From assembly GCA_937899365.1 (NCBI GenBank), contig CALBPH010000273.1:1-15557 (forward strand): 15,557 bases of DNA. Reading direction: 5' to 3'. The position numbers were made by a program, and so were the translations under genes. Under the pieces are notes generated by a model. That model made no database searches. It had not been told where the DNA came from and saw nothing but the letters and a program-made list of their open reading frames with translations. Source of the DNA: an uncultured Leptolyngbya sp. GTDB taxonomy: Bacteria > Cyanobacteriota > Cyanobacteriia > Phormidesmidales > Phormidesmidaceae. Shown here one piece after another: positions 7,418 to 14,230 of this stretch (its first letter is position 1; the number at the start of each line of letters is the position of its first letter).

Positions 7418-8302
7418 TTATTGCTCCCATGGCGGCACAGGTTGAAACCGTTCAAGTAAAAAATCGATCATGGCATGAACTTTGGGGGCAATGATCCGCC
7501 GACTTGGGTAAAGCAGCCAGATGGAGGCTGCTGTCACTAGCGGGAAGTCTGGCAGTACCTCGACCAGCAGACCCGACTTCAAGCTTTCGCTGGCATTCCA
7601 GACTGACTTGATGCCAATGCCCAGCCCCTGCTCTAGCATTTTGCGCAACGCCTCACCATCGTTGACCACAAACGAGCGCGGAACGCTGACCGTTTGTCCG
7701 TTTTCAAACGTCCACTTAGTGGCTTCAGCCAGGCTGACACACTGATGCTCTAGCAAATCGTCAGGCACAGACGGCGCACCATGCTGTGCGAGATAGGTGG
7801 GCGAGGCCACGAGAAGCCGATGGTCAGGGGCTAACTTGCGCAAAATTAGACTGCTATCGGTCAACGGGGCATTGCGAATAATTAGGTCATAGGCTCCTTC
7901 AACAACATCCAGGACAGTATCCGACAGGCGTAAATCAAGACTGACACGCGGATAGCGGGTGTGAAAGTCGGCCAGGACCGGAATGATATACATGCGTCCA
8001 AAGGAACCGGGCATGGTGATGCGCAGTAACCCCTCAGCTTCTGCCCCCTGTCCTTGAACGGCACTGAGACCGGTTTCTAGTGTTTCTATTATCTGTTGTG
8101 CGTAGGGTAAAAACGCCTCGCCATCGGTGGTCAAGGAGACGGCTCGGGTTGTTCTGTTGAATAGACGAAAGCCAACGGTTTCTTCAAGTTTGACGAGACG
8201 GGCGCTGGCACTGGCGGGGGAAAGGGAGAGATCCTGCGCCGCTGCCGAGACACCACCGAGCGCTGCAATTCTCAGAAATAAACGGAGCGATAGAATATCC
8301 AT
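7418..8302 (-). CDS. LysR-family transcriptional regulator
   Basis: This 294-residue protein has the standard LysR layout. A winged helix-turn-helix occupies residues about 1-60 (MDILSLRLFLRIAALGGVSAAAQDL, then LSPASASARLVKLEETVGFRLFNR), followed by a linker helix. A type-2 periplasmic-binding-like effector domain spans about 88-290 (GLLRITMPGSFGRMYIIPVLADFHTRYP). The effector domain resembles the CrgA/DmlR-like subgroup, many of which control neighbouring oxidoreductase genes. It is transcribed divergently from the dehydrogenase gene at 8407, with 104 AT-rich base pairs between them, the usual arrangement for a LysR protein controlling its neighbour and itself. No ribosome-binding site precedes the ATG; a candidate promoter places the transcription start near it. 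Confidence 0.93.
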   Translation of the reverse strand: MDILSLRLFLRIAALGGVSAAAQDLSLSPASASARLVKLEETVGFRLFNRTTRAVSLTTDGEAFLPYAQQIIETLETGLSAVQGQGAEAEGLLRITMPGSFGRMYIIPVLADFHTRYPRVSLDLRLSDTVLDVVEGAYDLIIRNAPLTDSSLILRKLAPDHRLLVASPTYLAQHGAPSVPDDLLEHQCVSLAEATKWTFENGQTVSVPRSFVVNDGEALRKMLEQGLGIGIKSVWNASESLKSGLLVEVLPDFPLVTAASIWLLYPSRRIIAPKVHAMIDFLLERFQPVPPWEQ

Positions 8303-8308
8303 TTATCA

Positions 8309-8337
8309 AAAATATCCGAATTATCATTTCGCTTCAA
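8309..8337 (-). promoter_or_regulatory. Candidate promoter of the LysR gene
   Basis: On the minus strand TTGAAG (8337-8332) and TATTTT (8314-8309) are separated by 17 bp. The -10 ends 6 nt before the ATG at 8302, so initiation would fall at the start codon, consistent with the absence of a Shine-Dalgarno site. The 104-bp gap also has to hold the promoter and LysR site for the divergent cluster; I see no decisive LysR dyad. Confidence 0.45.
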
Positions 8338-8406
8338 GCCTATTTATCTTTTCTATTCAAATAATTAATATGCAGTTAATGGTTCCACGACTCGTAAGGA
8401 GACGGA

Positions 8407-9423
8407 ATGATGAAAGCCATTGGTTATAGGGTGGCAGGGCCTATCTCAGCTGAAAACGCCCTCACCGAATTTGAAACGGATAGGTTGCAACCGGGACCCA
8501 ACGATTTATTGGTGGATGTCCGGGGAGTTTCGGTAAATCCGGTTGATGTCAAACTGCGAGCCAGCGCTCAACCCGACGACGGGCCTCGCATTCTTGGTTT
8601 TGATGCGGCTGGGGTTGTGAAAGCAGTGGGCTCAGCCGTAACGCGGTTTCAGCCCGGTGACGAAGTGTTTTATGCAGGCGACATCACCCGACCCGGTACT
8701 AATAGCCAGTTTCACTTGGTTGATGAACGGATTGTTGGGCGCAAACCAGTGTCACTCAATTTTGCAGAAGCCGCCGGAATGCCCCTGACCAGCATTACAG
8801 CCTGGGAAATTCTATTCGATAGCTTTGGACTAAAAGAAGGTGAAGGAACGGGTGAATCACTGCTGGTGATTGGAGGTGCCGGCGGCGTTGGTTCGATTCT
8901 TATTCAACTCGCTAAGAAACTGACGGGGCTAACCGTTATTGCTACAGCATCGCGGGATGATACCCGTGCTTGGGTTGAAAAGATGGGGGCTGATCATGTG
9001 GTCAATCACCGTAATCCACTGGACGAAGAGATGAAGGCTTTGGGGATTGCACCCCGATATGTGGCTGCACTCACCCACACTGACAAGCATTTTGCATCCA
9101 TCAGGGAACTGATCAAACCACGGGGGCATATTGCTCTGATTGACGCTCACGACTCTCTGAACGAGATTTCTATGAAGAGCAAGGCGATTTCGTAGAGCTG
9201 GGAATTAATGTTTCCCCGGTCGATGTTCCAAACAGATGACATGGATGCGCAGCATAAGCTGCTGAACCGAGTCTCAGAACTGTTAGACAATGGCACGCTA
9301 ATCTCGACTGTCAACAATCGTGGCGGGGTGCTCAATGTGGAAAATCTACGTGCAGCCCACGAGTTTCAAGAAAGCGGGACGGCGATCGGTAAGACCGTTT
9401 TGGAGGGTTTCGCGATGGCGTGA
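8407..9423 (+). pseudogene. Zinc-binding alcohol dehydrogenase family protein, interrupted by an in-frame TAG
   Basis: The reading frame encodes a medium-chain dehydrogenase/quinone-oxidoreductase-like protein of 338 codons. The GroES-like N-terminus includes VSVNPVDVKLR (41-51) and GFDAAGVVKAVGS. The Rossmann motif is VIGGAGGVGS (154-163). The catalytic-zinc ligands of classical ADHs are not evident, which fits the zinc-type ADH-like subgroup that reduces enones or quinones with NAD(P)H. Codon 263 is TAG (9193-9195) inside SMKSKAIS-TAG-SWELMFPRSMF. The frame continues without shift to 9423 through the expected C-terminus (AQHKLLNRVSELLDNGTL, then GKTVLEGF), so one base change, probably from a Leu TTG, truncates the protein by about 75 residues. 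AAGGAG (8396-8401) serves the ATG at 8407 or 8410. It is the first gene of the LysR-divergent cluster. A sequencing error is the main alternative. Confidence 0.88.
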
Positions 9424-9490
9424 AGCATTGGGAGAGATTGCGTTAGACGCAGCGTGTAAATAGCTTATGCAAGCCAAGGAGATCGAAAAA

Positions 9491-9781
9491 ATGTCTAAGT
9501 TGACTATTGTTGCCCACATTCATGCCAAAGCAGACAAAGTTGATTTCATCAAGGATGAATTGGTGAAATTGATTCCGATTACGCGGGCCGAGGCAGGCTG
9601 TATTCAGTACGACCTCCATCAAGATAATGAGGATCCAGCGCACTTCTTGTTCTATGAAAATTGGGAGTCTCGTGAACTTTGGCAAACCCATATGAATGCG
9701 CCCCATCTGACAGGCTACATGGAGATCACTGATGGAGCGATTGAAAAATTCACGCTGAATGAGATGAGTTCTATTGGTTAA
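9491..9781 (+). CDS. Putative quinol monooxygenase (ABM domain, YgiN-like)
   Basis: This small, single-domain, ferredoxin-like protein of 96 residues is of the antibiotic biosynthesis monooxygenase type. The pattern is LTIVAHIHAKADKVDFIKDELVKLI, EAGCIQYDLHQDNEDPAHFLFYENWES, then a final HMNAPHL segment. The C-x-x-Y-x-L-x-x-D and F-x-x-Y-E-x-W motifs are diagnostic. Characterised relatives act without metal or flavin cofactors on quinols or polyketide-like aromatics, usually as dimers. The start was placed at 9491 because AAGGAG (9476-9481) lies 9 nt upstream; an ATG at 9467 would put that site inside the gene. It lies 67 bp after the broken dehydrogenase and 54 bp before the crotonase, within one apparent operon. 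Confidence 0.88.
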   Translation: MSKLTIVAHIHAKADKVDFIKDELVKLIPITRAEAGCIQYDLHQDNEDPAHFLFYENWESRELWQTHMNAPHLTGYMEITDGAIEKFTLNEMSSIG

Positions 9782-9835
9782 GCCCTAAACAAACCAAACA
9801 AGCTAAAAACCTAAACAACAAATAGGAGAAATTAA

Positions 9836-10684
9836 ATGAACTACGACAATTTCACCACTTTCAACGTTAACGTTGACAATGCCATTGCTTGGGTCACATT
9901 TGATTATCCGCCTGTTAATATCCAGGGTCTGCCGATGCTGGCTGACTTGAATATGCTGGCCCAAAAGCTGGAAACGGATCGCAACATCAAGGTGGTTGTG
10001 TTCCAATCTGCCAATCCCGAGATTTTTGTGGCCCATGCCGATACAAATTTTCTTAAGGATATGTCTGCAACGGCCGTCTCCCGCGACGAGGTCATACTGC
10101 TCGATTTGCAGGTGGTCCTAGAGCGCATCAGCAAGCTACCCCAGGCCACCATTGCCAAGATTGAGGGCTTTGCCCGCGGCGGCGGTCACGAATTTGCCTT
10201 AGCCTGTGATATGCGCTTTGCGGCCCGTGGTAAGGCAAAATTCATGCAGATGGAAGTGGGTATGGGCATTCTGCCCTGTGGGGGTGGCGCATCGCGGATG
10301 GCGCGTCAGACCGGTCTGGGGCGAGCGCTAGAAATCATCCTGGGTGCCCAAGATTTTGATGCCGACCAGGCTGAAGCCTATGGCACCATTAACAAAGCCC
10401 TCGACCCGGAAGCGATTGGCCCACATGTCGAGGCGCTGGCCAATCGCATCGCCCTCTGGCCCGTTGAGTCGATCAATGCGTGTAAACAGACCGTCTACGC
10501 CTCCATTGACAAACCCATTGACGACGCCCTAAAAGAAGAAGCCTACTGGCTCTACCAGGCAACCAGTCAAACCGCCGCATTAAAGCGCTTTACCTGGGCT
10601 GATGAGAACGGTGCCCAGTTTGATATGAACAACCAACGCAGTTGGCAAGACATGGTCGTTAGTGATCAGGAGATTAACGAATGA
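9836..10684 (+). CDS. Enoyl-CoA hydratase/isomerase (crotonase) family protein
   Basis: This 282-residue protein has the crotonase fold. The oxyanion-hole region reads ATIAKIEGFARGGGHEFALACD (GGG at 115-117). The two positions corresponding to the catalytic glutamates of enoyl-CoA hydratase are both Glu (Glu140 in QMEVGMGILP and Glu166 in GRALEIILG). Hydratase or isomerase chemistry is therefore possible. No acyl-CoA ligase, thiolase or CoA transferase lies nearby, so the CoA thioester would have to come from elsewhere, or the substrate may differ. A good site (AGGAG) precedes the ATG by 8 nt, and its leader is A-rich and unstructured. Its TGA overlaps the ATG of the next gene (ATGA at 10681-10684), which indicates translational coupling to the luciferase-like monooxygenase. 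Confidence 0.9.
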   Translation: MNYDNFTTFNVNVDNAIAWVTFDYPPVNIQGLPMLADLNMLAQKLETDRNIKVVVFQSANPEIFVAHADTNFLKDMSATAVSRDEVILLDLQVVLERISKLPQATIAKIEGFARGGGHEFALACDMRFAARGKAKFMQMEVGMGILPCGGGASRMARQTGLGRALEIILGAQDFDADQAEAYGTINKALDPEAIGPHVEALANRIALWPVESINACKQTVYASIDKPIDDALKEEAYWLYQATSQTAALKRFTWADENGAQFDMNNQRSWQDMVVSDQEINE

Positions 10685-11646
10685 AAACCATAGAAGTTAC
10701 GGGGTTTCAGTCCATTAACCGAGGCTATAATTCCGTATTCCGTCCGAATCGGTTAAGCCTCGGTCTGGTGGTCCCAATCGAGTCCTATCCTAGGGGACCG
10801 GTACCCACCCTGGAACACCACATTGAACGGGTGCAGCTGGCCGAAAAGCTTGGTTTTTCCGCCGTCTGGTTACGGGATGTGCCATTCAACGTGCCCTCCT
10901 TTGGAGATGCGGGTCAAACCTACGATCCCTTTGTTTATCTGGGACTGTTGGCGGGCCAAACTAAACAGATCGCCCTCGGTGTTGCCAGTATCATTCTGCC
11001 GATGCGACATCCCGCCCATGTGGCCAAGGCTGCAGCAACTGCTGATGTGCTTTCCGGTGGGCGGCTGATTCTGGGGGTAGCTTCGGGGGATCGGCCAGAG
11101 GAGTATCCGGCTCTTAACCTGCCCTTTGCGGAGCGCGGAGCTGCGTTTCGCGAGAGTTTTGATTACATCAGACACATGGGTGAGAATTCACCTGCGTTTG
11201 AAAATGGATTTGGTAGCTCCAAGGGTGGCCTCGACATGCTGCCCAAACCCACATCGGGCAAGCTACCGCTGCTGATTACAGGCGGCAGTCAGCAAGACCC
11301 TGAATGGATCGCGCGAAACGGGGACGGCTGGATGACTTATCCCAGAAATACCGGCGTGCAAGCGCGCATTATTAGTGATTGGCGGGCACGGGTTGAGGCT
11401 GTAAGCGATGCTGATAAGCCGATGATGCAGCCGCTCTATGTGGATCTAACGGAAGACCCTGATACTTCGCCGCAGCCCATCCACCTGGGATTTCGGCTAG
11501 GGGTGAACCATCTGCGGGACTATTTGCGATCGCTAGAACAAATCGGCATGAACCATGTGGCCCTAAACCTGCGCTTTAACCAGGCGGATATTGAAACCAC
11601 CCTAAATCGTTTGGCCGATGACGTCCTGCCAGATTTTGACCCATAG
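10681..11646 (+). CDS. Luciferase-like (LLM class) flavin-dependent oxidoreductase, BA3436-type
   Basis: This 321-residue TIM-barrel protein resembles the luciferase-type oxidoreductase family known as BA3436. Recognisable blocks are FRPNRLSLGLVVPIESYP (20-37), LAEKLGFSAVWLRDVPFN, SFGDAGQTYDPFVYLGLLAG, IALGVASIILPMRHPAHVAKAA and GGRLILGVASGDRPEEYPA. Relatives use reduced FMN or F420 and, in the monooxygenases, oxygen; the natural substrate of this subgroup is not established. Its ATG overlaps the crotonase stop by 4 nt, so the two products are probably made together and may act on linked substrates. It ends at a TAG that merges with a small hairpin, 77 bp before the SDR gene. Confidence 0.9.
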   Translation: MKTIEVTGFQSINRGYNSVFRPNRLSLGLVVPIESYPRGPVPTLEHHIERVQLAEKLGFSAVWLRDVPFNVPSFGDAGQTYDPFVYLGLLAGQTKQIALGVASIILPMRHPAHVAKAAATADVLSGGRLILGVASGDRPEEYPALNLPFAERGAAFRESFDYIRHMGENSPAFENGFGSSKGGLDMLPKPTSGKLPLLITGGSQQDPEWIARNGDGWMTYPRNTGVQARIISDWRARVEAVSDADKPMMQPLYVDLTEDPDTSPQPIHLGFRLGVNHLRDYLRSLEQIGMNHVALNLRFNQADIETTLNRLADDVLPDFDP

Positions 11647-11702
11647 ACGGGAACGTCTCTTCCTTAATTTTTCGCTGTACAGACGTTCCATGGAACGTCT
11701 CT
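11645..11702. repeat. 20-bp palindrome and related hairpin between the LLM and SDR genes
   Basis: AGACGTTCCATGGAACGTCT (11681-11700) is a perfect 20-bp palindrome. Just upstream AGACG-GGAA-CGTCT (11645-11658) forms a 5-bp stem with a GGAA tetraloop, beginning inside the LLM stop codon. GGAACGTCTCT occurs twice in direct orientation (11650-11660 and 11692-11702), 42 bp apart, about four helical turns. Possible roles are a dimeric repressor operator for the SDR gene, an mRNA-processing or stability hairpin, or a weak terminator (a T-rich stretch follows the first hairpin). The structure is certain; the function is not. Confidence 0.6.
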
Positions 11703-11723
11703 ATCCCTGAGGACGCTAAAACC

Positions 11724-12533
11724 ATGGCAAAAACAATTCTGATTACGGGGTCTACCGATGGCATCGGGTTGGAAACAGCCAAGATGCTGGTCTCAAAAGG
11801 GCACACGGTGCTGTTGCATGGGCGCAATCTAACAAAACTGGAGAAAGCTGAAAAATCCCTCGCTGCGCTGCCGGGGCGCGTGGAAAGCTATGGGGCTGAT
11901 CTGTCGCGCATGGCCAATGTGGAGTCCCTGGCTAAGGCTGTGGCTAAAAAACACGCGACGCTGGATGTGCTGATCAACAATGCAGGTGTCTTCAAAACAG
12001 CTGATACGGTCACGCCGGATGGTCTAGATGTACGCTTTGCTGTAAATGCGATCGCACCTTACCTCCTCACCCAACGTCTTTTACCCTTGCTGGGCACTTC
12101 CGGACGGGTGGTCAATCTCTCTTCCGCCGCCCAGTCCTCCGTCAATCCGCAGGCGCTGACCGGACAAATCGGCCTGTCGTCCGACGGTGCGGCCTATGCC
12201 CAAAGCAAGCTGGCGTTGACCATGTGGTCGCGCAGCCTCGCCCTCGCACTCAAGGATAATGGCCCGGCTGTTATCGCTATTAATCCTGGGTCAATGCTGG
12301 GTAGCAAAATGGTGAAAGAGGCCTTTGGCGTTGCTGGCGGCGATATTCGTATCGGTGCCGAGATACTGACCCGTGCTGCTCTAACAGATGAATTTGCAGC
12401 GGCTTCCGGCCAGTATTTCGACAACGATTCCGGTCAGTTTGCCTCCCCCCACCCCGATGCACTTGATCCACAGAAATCCCAAAAAGTTGTCCAGGTTATC
12501 GAGACGATTTTGACTGAAATTAATCCAATCTAA
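11724..12533 (+). CDS. Short-chain dehydrogenase/reductase (SDR) family oxidoreductase
   Basis: This 269-residue classical-type SDR has the cofactor motif TGSTDGIG at residues 8-15 and NNAG at 85-88. The catalytic serine region is NLSSAAQ (131-137), and the active site is Y158-A-Q-S-K162. An Arg/Asn-rich stretch after beta-2 (HGRNLTKLE) suggests NADP(H) preference, which is inference. The sequence resembles the retinol-dehydrogenase/oxidoreductase-like group acting on diverse carbonyls and alcohols. It is the last gene of the LysR-divergent cluster, 77 bp after the LLM gene, with the 20-bp palindrome directly upstream, so it may also have its own control. Weak spacing between a GAGGA site and the ATG fits moderate translation. 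A strong hairpin follows it. Confidence 0.92.
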   Translation: MAKTILITGSTDGIGLETAKMLVSKGHTVLLHGRNLTKLEKAEKSLAALPGRVESYGADLSRMANVESLAKAVAKKHATLDVLINNAGVFKTADTVTPDGLDVRFAVNAIAPYLLTQRLLPLLGTSGRVVNLSSAAQSSVNPQALTGQIGLSSDGAAYAQSKLALTMWSRSLALALKDNGPAVIAINPGSMLGSKMVKEAFGVAGGDIRIGAEILTRAALTDEFAAASGQYFDNDSGQFASPHPDALDPQKSQKVVQVIETILTEINPI

Positions 12534-12557
12534 CAAAAACTTGGTATTGAGCATTTA

Positions 12558-12595
12558 CAGCCATTGCCATACCCTGAGTAGGATGGCAATGGCTG
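12558..12595. terminator. Long hairpin after the SDR gene
   Basis: CAGCCATTGCCAT (12558-12570) and ATGGCAATGGCTG (12583-12595) are perfect 13-bp inverted repeats around a 12-nt loop, 25 bp after the SDR stop and between convergent genes. No T-tract follows on either strand, so it may act as a bidirectional transcript-end or exonuclease-blocking hairpin rather than a standard intrinsic terminator. Confidence 0.55.
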
Positions 12596-12628
12596 CAGTA
12601 GTGCTAGCTGGAAACGGAGTTGTTTAAT

Positions 12629-12661
12629 GATGTAAAGCGGCAGTGGGCGTTACGTTACATC
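12629..12661 (-). terminator. Possible hairpin after rsgA
   Basis: Immediately after the rsgA stop on the minus strand, GATGTAA (12661-12655) can pair with TTACATC (12635-12629), a 7-bp stem with a 19-nt loop. It is weak and lacks a U-tract; its position is the main support. Confidence 0.3.
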
Positions 12662-13732
12662 TCACGATCCTTTCCAATTCTTCTGTTGGCGTATGGTCTT
12701 AGTAATAGCTTTCCAGCGAGCCTTGGTGTTGTGCTGAGCTTGTTGATCCTGTCGACGCTGCAAATAGGCCTGTTCTTTTTGCAGCTTTTGATAACTACCC
12801 AGGCGTTTTGCCGATAGTTCCCCTGTCGCCAAGGCCGTTTGGATGGCACAGCCCGGTTCCGACTGATGTTGGCAGTCGCGAAACCGACACTGTTGGGCCA
12901 GGGTTTCGATATCGGTAAAGGTTTCATCTACACTATCATCTGCTAGCCAAAGCTGTAACTCACGCATACCCGGAGTATCAATTAGCAGAGCCCCGGTTGG
13001 CAAGCACAGCATGGTGCGAGATGTGGTGGTGTGACGACCTTTACTATCATCAGCCCGTACCGTTTGGGTGGTTTGTATTTCATGACCCATCAGTTGATTT
13101 GTCAGGGTGGACTTGCCCACACCTGAAGAACCCAGCAAAGCAACGGTCTGCCCTGGTTTGAGATAGGGGGCTAATGCCTCCAGATTATGTTGTTCCAGGG
13201 CGCTGAGCATAATAATCGGCACGCCAAACGCAATGTCTTCTACATCCATACGTTTCTGGTCTAGATCTTCACAGATATCGGCCTTGTTTAACACAATTAC
13301 CGGATTGGCTCTGCTCTCCCAAGCCATGACTAAATAGCGCTCAATCCGGCGCAGGTTAAAGTCTTGGTCTAGACCACTAACGAGAAAGAGCGTATCGACA
13401 TTGGCTGCAACAATTTGAACGGCTGTACGAGTGCCAGCCATCTGACGAGAGAACTGGCTTTTACGGGGCAGCACTGCCTCAATTAGCGCCTGCTCTGTTT
13501 TGGGTTGAGTCTGAAGAACAACCCAATCGCCTACGGCTGGAAAATCTGAGGAGTTTTGAGTCCGATGTCTAAATTTGCCAGTCAGCATTGCGGTCAGCTC
13601 ACCTTGCTCAGTGTAAAGGTGATACTGACTGCGATGAACCACAGCAACCCGTCCGACACGATACCCTTGAACCGCGTAGGGGGCAAAGCTGTGGGCGAAC
13701 GTACCGCTCCAGCCTAAATTGGCTAATTCCAT
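12662..13732 (-). CDS. rsgA: Ribosome small subunit-dependent GTPase A
   Basis: This 356-residue protein has the circularly permuted GTPase order that defines RsgA/YjeQ. An N-terminal OB-fold (about 25-100) is followed by G4 NKAD (149-152), G5 SAL (177-179), G1 GSSGVGKST (201-209) and G3 DTPG (252-255). A C-terminal zinc finger has ligands Cys282, Cys287, His289 and Cys295 (CRFRDCQHQSEPGC). It helps late maturation of the 30S ribosomal subunit in the cytoplasm, checking the decoding site and releasing assembly factors on GTP hydrolysis. The length is normal and no lesion is seen. It is transcribed alone, convergent with the SDR gene. The basic C-terminal tail (KARWKAITKTIRQQKNWK) is typical. 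Confidence 0.96.
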   Translation of the reverse strand: MELANLGWSGTFAHSFAPYAVQGYRVGRVAVVHRSQYHLYTEQGELTAMLTGKFRHRTQNSSDFPAVGDWVVLQTQPKTEQALIEAVLPRKSQFSRQMAGTRTAVQIVAANVDTLFLVSGLDQDFNLRRIERYLVMAWESRANPVIVLNKADICEDLDQKRMDVEDIAFGVPIIMLSALEQHNLEALAPYLKPGQTVALLGSSGVGKSTLTNQLMGHEIQTTQTVRADDSKGRHTTTSRTMLCLPTGALLIDTPGMRELQLWLADDSVDETFTDIETLAQQCRFRDCQHQSEPGCAIQTALATGELSAKRLGSYQKLQKEQAYLQRRQDQQAQHNTKARWKAITKTIRQQKNWKGS

Positions 13733-14230
13733 TGTTGAAAATCCTCTAGGTCAGCTGAATCTAAGACCTGTTGGGCCATTGCCCATAGGCCATCACCGTA
13801 GAGGAATGGTGCGAAGAAATGCTATCAGGGATGACCCTAGCAGTTTCAAAAATGCATTCCCTACGGGTGGGACGATGGAGTGACAAAGATTACCGACTCA
13901 GACATAGGGTTCAGCTCCTAACGTGTGGAGAGATTGCCTGTTATTATAGCGGGCATTCTCAGCTGGCGTCGAGAACACGTAACGTTATTCTATGGAAATA
14001 CTACATAAATTGTCTTTGATGGTGATTTTAATGTATGGGGCAACCGTTGTGTAGAACTGGGGAGTGGCCTCCGGTCAACTGGCTTGATCCTGATGCTCCA
14101 GACAAAGCTTGAATAACGGTTAGCCGAGCAACTTAAACTCTCATCACAAAAGCTGGAATCATGGCAATCATTGCTTTAGGCTAAGTCATAGTCGTCCGTG
14201 ACTGTGATTATCTGGGATGCTCCCTCTACC
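13733..14230. other. Intergenic region between divergent rsgA and the TIR gene
   Basis: About 500 bp should hold the promoters of both divergent genes. I see no family-bearing reading frame, tRNA or repeat array. A 66-codon plus-strand frame at 13819-14019 is featureless. A possible -10-like TATTAT lies in the GTTATTATAG stretch near 13941, without a clear -35. AGGTC and GACCT (about 13750-13771) form a small inverted repeat. Nothing decisive. Confidence 0.4.

Noticed and set aside
9208..9423. Separate 71-residue gene after the ADH
   Set aside because: It is in the same frame as the ADH across the TAG and is its expected C-terminus, so it is one interrupted gene.
8407..9423. Programmed amber readthrough or pyrrolysine use at the ADH TAG
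   Set aside because: No stimulatory structure is evident, the residue replaced is an ordinary Leu in a non-catalytic position, and other lesions nearby favour decay or error.
12620..12817. 65-codon plus-strand frame with a hydrophobic stretch (possible small membrane protein)
   Set aside because: It lies mostly antisense to the intact 3' end of rsgA, so its hydrophobic residues follow from the opposite-strand coding sequence.
13819..14019. 66-codon plus-strand frame between rsgA and the TIR gene
   Set aside because: No ribosome-binding site and no similarity to a family I know; more likely promoter region.
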